A DNA stretch of 61,176 bases from Deltaproteobacteria bacterium (GCA_029553295.1 JAKPCK010000062.1:1-61176), one strand, 5' to 3'; positions 1 to 8,521 are shown, numbered from the stretch's first letter. Made by a program: numbers and translations. The notes: generated by a model not told the origin, from the letters alone.

Positions 1-2
1 AT

Positions 3-1058
3 ATGGACAGTGATACTCTATATGGTGTTTTTAGGGCTAAATCAAATGGAAAAAAGAATATTGTCCCCGAAGCATGGAAGGGCATGTATCCATATCAGGT
101 AGAGGTTGAAAAAAATGGTGAGATAAAATCTGCTAAGGGTATCAAAAAATTGTTTTCAATAATTGGAATAAATTGGAGATTATTTTTAGATGAAGACGGG
201 ATAAGCATGCTCGTTGATTATCTAAATGACCCCATTAAATTTGATATAGACATGGTAGTAAAAAGGAAGACAAACACAAAGCTTGTACAGGATGAAAAAC
301 CTACCCTTGAGTCAACAACCCTGTGGGATTATCCCAAGCAAAGTTACGGAAAGAAACAAAAAGGAGATAATAAATACGCCGGGGTCACGCCTGCCTTTAT
401 AATTTATAACATGATTAAACGTTATACAGAACCCGGCGATCTTATTGTTGATCCAATGGCAGGCAGCGGAACAACCCTGGATGTATGTATAGAAGAAAAC
501 CGCAGGTGTATAGCCTATGAAATTTCACCCCCAAGACCAGATATAATCCAAAATGACGCAAGAAATATACCTCTTCCAGACAGTAGCGTGGATATGATTT
601 TTATTGATTCGCCATATGGGGATAATATCAAATACAACAACCATCCTGACAATATAGGTAATATTTCTGCAGAGGATGAAAGGTTCTATGATGAGCTTGA
701 GAAGGTTATGAAGGAGTGTTGCCGTATACTAAAACCTGGAAAAATCCTCGGATGGCTTATAGGCGACCAATGGGTTAAAAAGAGATTCACACCTGTTGGT
801 TTTAAGGTTTATGAAAGGTTATGTAAGTATTTTGACACAGTCGATATTATCTGTGTTGCCCGACGAAACCAGACATCTAATACAGGCATATGGCACAACA
901 GGGCAATACGCTTTAATTTTTATTTAAGAGGCTTTAAATATCTATTAATAATGAGAAAACCCGATAGCGCTAACCTAAAACATATTGCAAAAAAGACCGA
1001 ATGGACACAATATAAAAGAGGTAAAGAACAGAAAAATAATGACGATGGCCAAATATAA
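3..1058 (+). CDS. DNA methyltransferase (N4/N6 amino type), possibly 5'-truncated by window edge
   Basis: The protein is an S-adenosylmethionine-dependent DNA amino-methyltransferase. The AdoMet-binding motif reads DPMAGSGTT (from D150), preceded by a motif-X-like segment (TPAFIIYNMIKRYTEPGD). The catalytic motif is DSPY at residues 202-205, a variant of the usual DPPY/SPPY. The order X, I, IV matches the gamma-type arrangement, and a KYLLIMRKP strand near residue 310 is typical of the family's C-terminal fold. The first ATG is at base 3, so the true start could lie upstream of the window. The gene is followed directly by a BsaWI-like endonuclease, which makes it the protective methylase of a restriction-modification pair (inference). 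The recognition site cannot be read from this gene. Confidence 0.85.
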   Translation: MDSDTLYGVFRAKSNGKKNIVPEAWKGMYPYQVEVEKNGEIKSAKGIKKLFSIIGINWRLFLDEDGISMLVDYLNDPIKFDIDMVVKRKTNTKLVQDEKPTLESTTLWDYPKQSYGKKQKGDNKYAGVTPAFIIYNMIKRYTEPGDLIVDPMAGSGTTLDVCIEENRRCIAYEISPPRPDIIQNDARNIPLPDSSVDMIFIDSPYGDNIKYNNHPDNIGNISAEDERFYDELEKVMKECCRILKPGKILGWLIGDQWVKKRFTPVGFKVYERLCKYFDTVDIICVARRNQTSNTGIWHNRAIRFNFYLRGFKYLLIMRKPDSANLKHIAKKTEWTQYKRGKEQKNNDDGQI

Positions 1059-1068
1059 AGGAAAAAAA

Positions 1069-1782
1069 ATGACATTTACAAAGCTATTAGAGTTATATAA
1101 TGAAAAAAAGCGGTTATATGGAGATGATGTTTATAGGTATATCTCAAAGATATTAAGCGAGGCAAAAGAGTTACATAGTGAATACTTTTTGAATAGTTCT
1201 ACTGCCGCTAAAACATTAGCTGCAGGTGGAATCCCTGACCATGAACAATCGTGGAGGGCATTTAAAGGTAAAAATCTTGAGAAGCTTGTGATGCATATAA
1301 TAAAGGATGAGGTTGAACAGCTCGGTTTAAAAATTATAGAAGGCAATACCCTTGAAAGGACAAACAGTAAAAACCTTTCAAAAGAACTTAATATTGTAAA
1401 GAGAAACCTGCTTGTTGATTATGGGGAATTTGGTGCCCACCTCCCTGATGTTGATTTGATTATATATGACCCTGTAGATTATAGGGTTGTATCGGTTATA
1501 TCCAGTAAGGTTACTTTAAGGGAGAGGATTGCACAGACAGGATATTGGAAGATAAAGTTATCAGATGACGAAGTGACCAGGCATATTAAAGTCTTTTTTG
1601 TAACGCCTGACGAGGATGGCACGCTTACAAAGAGATACCCTACCAAGAAAGGCAGGGCAATCGTAGAAATAGATACAGATGGAAGCTATGTTATGAGCGA
1701 AGAAGAGATTGAAGAGAGCGAAAAGGTAAAAAATTTTAACAGATTTATAACCGACCTTAAATTGCTTATAAATAGAGCATAG
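1069..1782 (+). CDS. Type II restriction endonuclease, BsaWI/CCGG-family-like
   Basis: This 237-residue protein resembles BsaWI and other CCGG-family enzymes with the PD-(D/E)XK fold. The visible active-site elements are P126-D127, then S145-S-K147, followed immediately by V-T-L-R151-E-R153. A Lys followed by R-(D/E)-R is the family signature for contacting a CCGG core, so the site is probably CCGG-centred (family knowledge; the flanks are unknown). I chose ATG 1069 because AAAGGA lies 6 bases upstream and the position falls just after the methylase stop. In-frame ATGs at 985, 1039 and 1045 would overlap the methylase or its stop and lack a good ribosome binding site. The partner is the upstream methyltransferase. 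Confidence 0.75.
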   Translation: MTFTKLLELYNEKKRLYGDDVYRYISKILSEAKELHSEYFLNSSTAAKTLAAGGIPDHEQSWRAFKGKNLEKLVMHIIKDEVEQLGLKIIEGNTLERTNSKNLSKELNIVKRNLLVDYGEFGAHLPDVDLIIYDPVDYRVVSVISSKVTLRERIAQTGYWKIKLSDDEVTRHIKVFFVTPDEDGTLTKRYPTKKGRAIVEIDTDGSYVMSEEEIEESEKVKNFNRFITDLKLLINRA

Positions 1783-1803
1783 TTTTTTCAACACAGATTA
1801 TGC

Positions 1804-3111
1804 ATGTCTACTCCAGATAACCTCATATATAAGACCTTGCGATACAGGTGGTTTATCTTCTGGGTCCTTGCTGTCCAGTATTTACTTGTGTATTTTCACA
1901 GGGTGTCACCGGCTGTTGTTGCCTCAGACCTTATTAAAGGCTTTCATATATCCGGTACCTCCCTTGGTGTCCTTGCCTCTGCCTATTTTTATTCATACGG
2001 GGCAATGCAGATACCTGTTGGTATGCTCTCTGACCGCTGGGGTGCAAAAAAGGTTATAATCCTCTTCAGCCTCATTGCTGCATGTGGTTCTGTTTTATTC
2101 GGCCTGTCTAAAAGTTTTGGTCTGGCTGTAGTTTCCCGAGTCTTGGTAGGTCTCGGTGTCTCAGCCATATTCATAGCAACGATGAAGATACTTGCCCAGT
2201 GGTTTAGGATAAGGGAATATGCCCGCATATCCGGGACATTGATGTCTATAGGTGGTGCAGGGTGGTTTTTTGCCACTACACCCCTTGCCATTGCCTCCCA
2301 GGCCTTTGGCTGGCGCATATCTTTTATTGCCATAGGCTTTATATCCTTTATTATGGTCTTAATAACATGGAGGATTATAGCAGATACACCAGAGAAAAAA
2401 GGCCTCCCAGAGATAATTGAGCCGATACATACAGAATTAAAACAGGGCCACAGGGGTATAAGGGATATGGGCCTTATCTTCGGACAGAGGCATTTCTGGG
2501 CAATAGCCATATGGTTTATATTCAGAGGCGGTGCATTGTTCGGCTTCTTCGGTCTATGGGCAGGTCCTTATCTTGTAGATGTATACGGTCTATCTCGGCA
2601 GGCCACAGGAAATATCTTATCCATGATAGCCTTTGCCATGATATTTTTAAGCCCTGTTCTCGGTCACCTATCTGACAAGACCTTCTCCAGCAGAAAGAAG
2701 ATACTTGTAGGGACATCTATAATTAATGTACTGTGCTGGCTTGTTATGGCCATCAACTTTAACAAACTCACACTTTCAGGGCTATATATAATATTTTTCC
2801 TTATGGGTATTACCATCAGTTCTGTGGGGACAATAGCAATCATTGCTACAAAGGAGTATTTTCCCCCTGAGATTGCAGGGACATCCATGGGGACCATGAA
2901 TATATTCCCTTTTATAGGAGGTCTGATATTTCAGCCTCTTTTAGGTTATATCCTCGATAGGACAGGGAAGGCAGGGGGTGTATATCTGCCTTCTGGCTAT
3001 CAGACCATCATATGGATACTTTTTATCACGAGTATCCTTGCCCTTATGAGCGTTTTATTTTCCAAAGAGACATTAAAAAAACATAGACACCTTATAGAGG
3101 AGGAACAATGA
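1804..3111 (+). CDS. Major facilitator superfamily transporter
   Basis: This is a 435-residue inner-membrane transporter with about 12 hydrophobic segments. The loop 2-3 MFS signature is visible as G-M-L-S-D-R-W-G-A-K-K near residue 75, and a second DRTGKAGG-like loop lies near the C-terminus. The N-terminal FHRVSPAVVASDL is reminiscent of the sugar-phosphate/organic-anion and nitrate permease branches, but the substrate cannot be assigned. The stop overlaps the start of a secreted cupin protein by 4 bases (ATGA), so the two are translationally coupled and may handle the same small molecule (inference). An alternative ATG at 1800 is in another frame. Confidence 0.85.
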   Translation: MSTPDNLIYKTLRYRWFIFWVLAVQYLLVYFHRVSPAVVASDLIKGFHISGTSLGVLASAYFYSYGAMQIPVGMLSDRWGAKKVIILFSLIAACGSVLFGLSKSFGLAVVSRVLVGLGVSAIFIATMKILAQWFRIREYARISGTLMSIGGAGWFFATTPLAIASQAFGWRISFIAIGFISFIMVLITWRIIADTPEKKGLPEIIEPIHTELKQGHRGIRDMGLIFGQRHFWAIAIWFIFRGGALFGFFGLWAGPYLVDVYGLSRQATGNILSMIAFAMIFLSPVLGHLSDKTFSSRKKILVGTSIINVLCWLVMAINFNKLTLSGLYIIFFLMGITISSVGTIAIIATKEYFPPEIAGTSMGTMNIFPFIGGLIFQPLLGYILDRTGKAGGVYLPSGYQTIIWILFITSILALMSVLFSKETLKKHRHLIEEEQ

Positions 3112-3527
3112 AGAGGTTAGCGGTTATATTTTGTCTGGTATTTTTATTTTCCTTTAATTTATGTCTTGCCGGGGAGGATGGCATAGAGGTAAAGGTCTTG
3201 ACAAAGACTGAATATTCATGGGATGGTAAGGCCCTTCCCGAATACAGAAATGCAAAGCCGGAGATAACTATACTGAAGATTACCATACCGCCAGGGGTGG
3301 CATTACCAGTACATCAGCACCCTGTGATAAATCTGGGGTATATGTTAAGCGGTGAGCTAACTGTCTTTACAGAGGACGGTAAGGTTTTATACCTCAAGGA
3401 GGGCGACCATATAGTAGAGGTTGTAAACACATGGCATTACGGCAAAAACACAGGCACAAGACCAGCAGTTATATTGGTCTTCTACATGGGATACGAGGGG
3501 ACGCCAATAACTGTCTATAAAAAATGA
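3108..3527 (+). CDS. Secreted cupin-domain protein
   Basis: The 139-residue protein starts with a Sec signal peptide (MKR, a hydrophobic stretch, then LCLAG with likely cleavage after LA near residue 21). The rest is one small cupin barrel: motif 1 is seen in LPVHQHPVINLGYMLSGEL and motif 2 in LKEGDHIVEVVNTWHYG. Both supply His residues for a likely metal site. It would sit in the periplasm. It is translationally coupled to the MFS transporter upstream, which suggests a joint role, but the ligand is unknown. Start and RBS are good: GGAGGAACA precedes the ATG. Confidence 0.8.
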   Translation: MKRLAVIFCLVFLFSFNLCLAGEDGIEVKVLTKTEYSWDGKALPEYRNAKPEITILKITIPPGVALPVHQHPVINLGYMLSGELTVFTEDGKVLYLKEGDHIVEVVNTWHYGKNTGTRPAVILVFYMGYEGTPITVYKK

Positions 3528-3560
3528 AGAGTTCTTTGAAAGAGGTCTCTCGTGAGAAGC

Positions 3561-4835
3561 CTATGGCATAAGTCTGGAGCGTATAAGCCTTATTATCCCA
3601 TTTATCTTCTCGTCTGGTATGGCCGAGAAATCAATCTCTCCCCCCTTGAGATATGGGGCAAGGGCATTGTATATATCATGGGTGATACCGCCATACTGCC
3701 CTATAAAAGACTGGAGCCTTGAGGATAGGCTGAATTCGAGCCTCTCCCTTGGTTTAAGGTATAGATAGGCATCTATGACAGAGAGCATCTTTTTTCTGTC
3801 TTCCGGGAGCCTCCCATTGACATCGAGGAGATTGGATGCACTGTCACTTACAATAGTGGTAGATGTATCTGTATTTTCGATGATTATCCTGATCTCCTTT
3901 ACCACCTCTTCCTCCTGTGCCTCGGAGAATGCACCAGCCTCCACTGCCTTCATAAGGCCTGTCTGGGGGAATATCTCAAGGGTTCTTATACGGATATAAT
4001 CAGGTCTTGCCTTTGTAAGGACCCTTGCCGTCTCATATGCATGCTCCTCTGACCACATAACCCCGCCAAGCCCGGGCATGATGTAGACAGATGGGGATAT
4101 CCCGGCCTCCCTGGTCTTAAGACAACCCTCTATATGTTCCTCGGCAGTAACGCCTTTCTTCATAAATGTCAGCACCTTGTCGCTGCCACTTTCTATGCCG
4201 AAATGGATACGGTTTAGGCCTGCCTCCTTAAAGGCCCTTAAATCATCTAAAGACATATTTGAGGCAGATTTGGTCCTGCCGTATATGGTAAGGCGATTTA
4301 TAGTGGGGAAACAGGCCCTTATATACCCTGCAACCTCGGCAAAAAATTCAGGGTCAACGAGGAGCGTATTTGCATCACCGAGAAAACAGGTCTCGCCACC
4401 CCCCATGCGCCATGTGTATACATGTTCCAAGCTGTCTTCTATGGTAGGCCTGTCTTTGAACCACCTGGAAAACCACTGGATACGGGGGTCTTCATAATCA
4501 GGATAGTCTTTTTGGTTATCTCCTGATGCACTGACACCTGGCTCGCATAGATCCCTGATAATCCTCTGTATCTCCCTGTAGCCCTCCTGGATAGATGACA
4601 TGCCAGAGATGACATTCTCCATGAGAAAATCATCTATCAGCCTTGCCCTGTCTATATCCCTTTTTACATCATCTATTGTCCTCCTGGAGAACTTGGCACC
4701 GAATTTGTAAACAGGGCAGAACAGGCACCTATTCCAGCCGCAATTCCTTGTAAGGCGGAATGTAAGACTGTAGTTTTCTGTTGGCGGCCTGATGGAACAT
4801 ATCTCAAAGGGTTCTAATACCTGTGCGTTTCTCGT
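3561..4835 (-). CDS. Radical SAM protein, apparent ACG start
   Basis: This is a 424-residue radical SAM enzyme if translated from the ACG at 4833-4835. The [4Fe-4S] ligands lie in RNCGWNRCLFC, a Cx4Cx2C spacing seen in one radical SAM branch; this segment is upstream of the first ATG (4622), so an ATG start would delete the active site. Between the preceding gene's stop and the Cys cluster there is no in-frame ATG, GTG or TTG. ACG at 4835 lies 7 bases after GAGGAG, and the resulting N-terminus (M/T-RNAQVLEPFEI) looks natural. Further core motifs include GGGETCFLGDANTLL and the IHFGIESGSDKVL strand. The substrate is unknown. It is the last gene of a minus-strand trio with a small beta-sandwich protein and an MBL-fold protein. 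Confidence 0.75.
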   Translation of the reverse strand, partial: TRNAQVLEPFEICSIRPPTENYSLTFRLTRNCGWNRCLFCPVYKFGAKFSRRTIDDVKRDIDRARLIDDFLMENVISGMSSIQEGYREIQRIIRDLCEPGVSASGDNQKDYPDYEDPRIQWFSRWFKDRPTIEDSLEHVYTWRMGGGETCFLGDANTLLVDPEFFAEVAGYIRACFPTINRLTIYGRTKSASNMSLDDLRAFKEAGLNRIHFGIESGSDKVLTFMKKGVTAEEHIEGCLKTREAGISPSVYIMPGLGGVMWSEEHAYETARVLTKARPDYIRIRTLEIFPQTGLMKAVEAGAFSEAQEEEVVKEIRIIIENTDTSTTIVSDSASNLLDVNGRLPEDRKKMLSVIDAYLYLKPRERLEFSLSSRLQSFIGQYGGITHDIYNALAPYLKGGEIDFSAIPDEKINGIIRLIRSRLMP

Positions 4836-4836
4836 A

Positions 4837-5199
4837 TTACATCTCCTCTTTTATATCTACCTTAATGGAATACATGGAGGGGATAGGCACTAAATGGGGT
4901 ATCTGGATATCAAATCCCACCTCCCCTCCATCCTCTAAAAACATACTGTCAGAACATTCTTTGATGATATGTTTGTCCTGGTCATAGAGGATTATGGTCG
5001 TCTCGATCAACAGCTCTTTATCCCTTTTACTTACTATTGAACCAATAACCTTTGCCCAGAATGGTGCTGCCAGTTGTGCACAGCAGGGCATGGGCGGGAA
5101 AAGGACAGCATGCTTTTTTAGTTCCACATCCTCGGGCAAAAGGACATCTACCAGTTTAAGCTGTGTTTTAGTTGTCTCTTCCAGGCAGATATTCTCCAT
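4837..5199 (-). CDS. Small protein, probable FxLYD/beta-sandwich fold, function unknown
   Basis: I do not recognise this 120-residue protein with certainty. The C-terminal half (VIGSIVSKRDKELLIETTII, then LYDQDKHII, then EDGGEVGFDIQI) has the strand pattern of FxLYD-like immunoglobulin-type domains. No signal peptide or lipobox is evident. The N-terminal half contains an MPCCAQ motif with adjacent cysteines. The stop codon is one base from the proposed ACG start of the radical SAM gene, and its last codons (GAG GAG ATG TAA) supply that gene's ribosome binding site, so the two are probably coupled. Confidence 0.55.
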   Translation of the reverse strand: MENICLEETTKTQLKLVDVLLPEDVELKKHAVLFPPMPCCAQLAAPFWAKVIGSIVSKRDKELLIETTIILYDQDKHIIKECSDSMFLEDGGEVGFDIQIPHLVPIPSMYSIKVDIKEEM

Positions 5200-5217
5200 A
5201 TTAAACCTGTCTTGGGT

Positions 5218-5922
5218 TTATTCCTGGCTCAGGATAACAACCTCTACCTTCCCCTTCAACCCCTCTGAGAACCTCTGGGCATCTGAGATAGAGCCTATTA
5301 TGGCACCGTAATGCATGGGTATTGCTATATCAGGTTTTATATCCAGGGCTGCCAAAACAGCCTCCTCTGCTGTCATGACATACTTACCTGATACAGGCAG
5401 GAGGGCGATATTTATCTTCCTGAAACCCTTCATCTCAGGTATGCGGTCTGTGTCCCCGGCATGGTATATTTTTATCCCTTTTATATCAAATATATACCCA
5501 ACACCATCCGCTGATCTGGGGTGATACTGTTTATTCACGTTGTATGCCGGTACAACCTCTATGGTTATGCCGTTTATATCCAGATTATCTTCCCTCTTCA
5601 CGACCTTGATATTACCACTTATTTTTTCAGCACATGACTGGGGTGTGATAATCAGTGTCTTTGGCCCTGTTATCTTACCTATATCCTCTGGGGAACAGTG
5701 GTCATGATGGCCGTGGGTGATAAGGACTATATCCGCTGTATCCTTTGATTTAATCTTGAAGGGGTCTATATATATGGTTTTGTCCACTGTAATCTTGAAT
5801 GTATCATGACCAAGCCAGTGTATATTTTTCACCATAGCCCTTGATTTGACGGCATCTGCATAGGCTACGGATGAAAAGGCAAGATATAATGCCATAAAAA
5901 CAAAAATAATCCATCTCTTCAT
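5218..5922 (-). CDS. Exported metallo-beta-lactamase-fold hydrolase
   Basis: This is a 234-residue MBL-fold metal-dependent hydrolase. The Zn-binding HxHxDH motif appears as THGHHDH, and further ligands are likely in HAGDTD and the C-terminal PMHYGAI. The N-terminus (MKRWIIFVFMALYLAFSSVAYA) is a Sec signal peptide, unusual for this UPF0173-like group, so the enzyme probably works in the periplasm. A cytoplasmic relative lies at 44394-45050. The gene opens a minus-strand trio and has its own promoter. GGGGGT just upstream of the ATG serves as RBS. The substrate is unknown. Confidence 0.8.
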   Translation of the reverse strand: MKRWIIFVFMALYLAFSSVAYADAVKSRAMVKNIHWLGHDTFKITVDKTIYIDPFKIKSKDTADIVLITHGHHDHCSPEDIGKITGPKTLIITPQSCAEKISGNIKVVKREDNLDINGITIEVVPAYNVNKQYHPRSADGVGYIFDIKGIKIYHAGDTDRIPEMKGFRKINIALLPVSGKYVMTAEEAVLAALDIKPDIAIPMHYGAIIGSISDAQRFSEGLKGKVEVVILSQE

Positions 5923-5948
5923 ATAGCACCCCCGGTTTTTTATTGCAT

Positions 5949-5977
5949 ATTATAACAGGTTTTTTAGTATATGAAAA
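5949..5977 (-). promoter_or_regulatory. Sigma-70-type promoter for the MBL/radical SAM operon
   Basis: On the minus strand TTTTCA (5977-5972) is separated by 17 bases from a perfect TATAAT (5954-5949). The predicted start of transcription would leave a short leader carrying GGGGGT before the ATG at 5922. Confidence 0.5.
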
Positions 5978-5990
5978 CCCTGATTTTTTA

Positions 5991-6019
5991 TTGACTTTAT
6001 TGGATATTATGTGTAAAAT
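5991..6019 (+). promoter_or_regulatory. Sigma-70-type promoter for rpmB
   Basis: TTGACT (5991-5996) and TAAAAT (6014-6019) are separated by exactly 17 bases, about 30 bases upstream of the rpmB start. This is one of the clearest vegetative promoters in the window and is divergent from the promoter at 5949-5977. Confidence 0.65.
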
Positions 6020-6051
6020 TCAACCTCTCAACAACTGGAACGGAGGTATAT

Positions 6052-6243
6052 ATGGCACGGGTATGTGAGATTTGTGGCAAGGGAAAACAGAACGGATACA
6101 ATGTAAGCCATGCACATAATAAGACAAAGAGGGAATGGCTCCCCAACCTTCAGAATATAAGGATAGTCAAGGATGGGGCTATAAAGAGAGTCAGGATCTG
6201 CACAAAGTGCATTAAAAAGGGTGTTGTCCAGAAGGCTGTTTAA
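6052..6243 (+). CDS. rpmB: 50S ribosomal protein L28
   Basis: The 63-residue product matches ribosomal protein L28 of the large subunit. It starts [27 protein letters not shown]-like, the hallmark of the family. It is the zinc-binding (C+) form: Cys pairs occur in CEICGK near the N-terminus and in ICTKC near residue 52. Length is normal. The RBS CGGAGG lies 7 bases before the ATG and a strong promoter is just upstream. It is a lone plus-strand gene between minus-strand operons. Confidence 0.97.
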   Translation: MARVCEICGKGKQNGYNVSHAHNKTKREWLPNLQNIRIVKDGAIKRVRICTKCIKKGVVQKAV

Positions 6244-6284
6244 CCGTCCGCTGTCTTATTGATTCTATTTTTGCTAAAAGTTCT

Positions 6285-6794
6285 TTAAAGCTCTCTAATA
6301 AATTTTGACACAATAAAATCTGCTATCCTATCCACCTCATCCATGAGAAACACAGGGACATGGGCATCAAAAGACACGTCCGTTACAATACCCGCAAGGA
6401 GGTCATCTTCCATGCATACAGGGGTTGTGCCTTTTTTATGTCTAAATACCTCTATCTTGGGTATCCTCTCCTTTTTGTAGCCTTCCATAATAATAAGACC
6501 CACACCATCTATATAACGTTCAATGATTTCATGGGGTTTGAGCTCTTTTTTTACGCTGGAGACCACAGCCACCTTGACCGGGGATGATATAACAGTTGTC
6601 TTTGCCCCTGCCTTTTTAAACCTGTCTGTGTCCTTCCCGGGGACATCGGCCTCAAAGTCAAGGTGATGGTGTTTGATAACAGCCACATCAATGCCCTTCT
6701 TTTTCAGGACCGGTATAAGCCTCTCTATAAGGGTTGTCTTCCCTGTCTTGGATGTCCCCACTATGGAGACTATAGGTATAGCTCTCTTTTCCAT
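6285..6794 (-). CDS. mobB: Molybdopterin-guanine dinucleotide biosynthesis adaptor MobB
   Basis: MobB is a P-loop GTP-binding protein that assists MobA in attaching GMP to molybdopterin. The 169-residue product shows the Walker A motif GTSKTGKTT at residues 13-21. It also has the family's IKHHHLDFEADVPGKDTDRF block (His-rich, then D-x-DR-F) and an IIMEGYKKERIPKIEV strand. The ATG directly abuts the stop of the NUDIX gene, so the two form an operon. No mobA or moa genes are nearby. Its presence implies that molybdo- or tungsto-enzymes are made elsewhere in the genome. Confidence 0.9.
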   Translation of the reverse strand: MEKRAIPIVSIVGTSKTGKTTLIERLIPVLKKKGIDVAVIKHHHLDFEADVPGKDTDRFKKAGAKTTVISSPVKVAVVSSVKKELKPHEIIERYIDGVGLIIMEGYKKERIPKIEVFRHKKGTTPVCMEDDLLAGIVTDVSFDAHVPVFLMDEVDRIADFIVSKFIREL

Positions 6795-7340
6795 CTATAC
6801 ATCAAGCCCCAGCTTAGAGAAATAAAAATAGAATGCCACAATAACAAGGGCATGGTTTATCTTGCCCTGTGCAATGAGGCCAGGGATATCTTCAACAGGG
6901 ACAAGCACTACCTCTATATCCTCATCAGGGTCCAGGTTTTTCTCATTTACCTTTTTTGCATTCTCCACGAGATATGTATGACAGAGGTTGTTGAATATGG
7001 CAGGGTTTGGGTTTGTTGCCCCAAGATACACAACCCTGTCCCCTACATAACCTGTCTCCTCTGACAACTCCCTTAATGCTGCCTCCATGTGGTGTTCGTC
7101 ATCCACAAGCCCACCAGGTATCTCAAGGGTTATCTCCTTTGAACCGTGGCGGAACTGCTTAATCATAACCACCTTTTTATCCTCTGTAAGGGGTATTACA
7201 TTCACCCAGTCGTTGGTCTCTATTATATAAAACTCACCGACCTCATTTGTCCTCGGCGAAAGGGCCTTCATGGTATTGACCTTAAATACCCTGTAGTCCC
7301 TGTCCGGTTTTGTATCTATAATCTTCCACTCCATTAACAT
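6795..7340 (-). CDS. NUDIX hydrolase, ADP-ribose pyrophosphatase type
   Basis: The 181-residue protein contains a full NUDIX box, GGLVDDEHHMEAALRELSEETGY, with the catalytic REL-SEET-G core. The upstream EIPGG and the KQFRHGSKEITLE segment are typical of the ADP-ribose/nucleotide-sugar pyrophosphatase subgroup, so it probably hydrolyses ADP-ribose or related NDP-sugars in the cytoplasm. The start could be ATG 7340 or the in-frame ATG at 7334, as AGGTAGG lies upstream of both. The stop abuts the mobB start. Confidence 0.85.
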   Translation of the reverse strand: MLMEWKIIDTKPDRDYRVFKVNTMKALSPRTNEVGEFYIIETNDWVNVIPLTEDKKVVMIKQFRHGSKEITLEIPGGLVDDEHHMEAALRELSEETGYVGDRVVYLGATNPNPAIFNNLCHTYLVENAKKVNEKNLDPDEDIEVVLVPVEDIPGLIAQGKINHALVIVAFYFYFSKLGLDV

Positions 7341-7382
7341 ATAGCCTACCTGCCTTTTATGTAGTAACCCATTATCAGGGTT

Positions 7383-8516
7383 TTAATGCCTTTCCCGGTT
7401 TACCAAGAGCCTTTCGTAGAACCCCAGGATTTTTTTTGCCTGGATACTATAATCCCACTGTTTTATTGCCTTTTCCCTTGCCCGGACCCCAAGAGAGGCC
7501 CGCAAAATATCATCTGTTAGGATCTGCCTGAGCCTCTCGGCAAGGAGGTCTTCATGGGGCTGGACAACAAAGCCATCTATGCCGTCATTTACAAGCTCTG
7601 GCAACATACCTGAATCAGAGACAACAGGGGGGACACCCATAGACATAACCTCCCTTAATGCCCTTGCTGTACCATCGCTGCCTGCCCGCATCATGACAAA
7701 TACATCAAAGCTGGATATCACAGAGAAGTAGTCATCTATTATATAGCCTGCCAGTATCACATCCCTTTCTATGCCCAGTTGGGCAAGGGGCTGTTTTATG
7801 CTCTTTTCTATCTGTGAGCTCCTGCCCATAATCAATAATTTTACATTGTCCATCCCTGATCTCACGATCTTGAATGCCTTCAGTATCAGGTCATATCCCC
7901 TGTCCGGTTTTAGCCTGCCTATGACACCTATGACCTTTTCCTCTGGTCTTATGCCAAATCTACCTTTTATATCCCTTAAAGGCCCATTGTATAACTTTAT
8001 ACCCGGGGGTATTATGCATGTCCTTTCCCCAGGGATATGAAAAGACCCCATATCTCTATCCATTATCCTTTTGCTGTATGTGACAAGGCCATCTGTCTTA
8101 GCCATGGCCCATCTCATGAACATATTAGGGGGCATGCCATCCCTTTTGTGGTCTGTTCTGACTATAATAGGCCTTTTTTTACCGTATCCCAGGGAAAAAA
8201 GGGCTGTAAAGTGGTCATGGGACAGATTCGTGTGGACTATGTCCACTTTGTTTTTCATGCAGTATGACCTGATTGCCCCCTGGTCAAAAAGCCAGTCCTT
8301 TAATGAGAAATACCTGTTGAGCCTGAAACCCTCGTAGTTTTTTATCCCCCTTGACCTGACCTCTTTCTCCACCGTCCTCTCCGGGAAGTCTATAGGTGTC
8401 TTCCTGTATGCAATGGTTATGTCTACACCCTCTTTTGATAAGGCCTCACAAAGGGATACAACAGGCTCAGCAGGGCCTGTCCACTTCCAGTCACTGAAGA
8501 GTTGGAGTATTTTCAT
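7383..8516 (-). CDS. Glycosyltransferase, GT4-like (GT-B fold)
   Basis: This 377-residue protein has the two-domain GT-B layout. The N-terminal MKILQLFSDWKWTGPAEP contains the G-loop (acceptor side). The C-terminal half has VIGVIGRLKPDRGYDLIL and the E-x7-E-type region FDVFVMMRAGSDGTARALREVMSMGVPPVVSD, as in family GT4. It would transfer a sugar from a nucleotide-sugar donor to a surface glycan. The ATG at 8516 is preferred over one 39 bases upstream because the protein then starts at the conserved first strand and does not overlap the previous gene. It is the last gene of the glycan cassette 7383-11392. Confidence 0.85.
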   Translation of the reverse strand: MKILQLFSDWKWTGPAEPVVSLCEALSKEGVDITIAYRKTPIDFPERTVEKEVRSRGIKNYEGFRLNRYFSLKDWLFDQGAIRSYCMKNKVDIVHTNLSHDHFTALFSLGYGKKRPIIVRTDHKRDGMPPNMFMRWAMAKTDGLVTYSKRIMDRDMGSFHIPGERTCIIPPGIKLYNGPLRDIKGRFGIRPEEKVIGVIGRLKPDRGYDLILKAFKIVRSGMDNVKLLIMGRSSQIEKSIKQPLAQLGIERDVILAGYIIDDYFSVISSFDVFVMMRAGSDGTARALREVMSMGVPPVVSDSGMLPELVNDGIDGFVVQPHEDLLAERLRQILTDDILRASLGVRAREKAIKQWDYSIQAKKILGFYERLLVNRERH

Positions 8517-8521
8517 GGGTG

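Noticed and set aside
1989-2510. Long antisense ORF opposite the MFS transporter, and similar antisense ORFs opposite hisS, kdsD and ptsI
   Set aside because: These mirror the codon pattern of well-supported genes on the other strand, with no RBS or recognisable domain.
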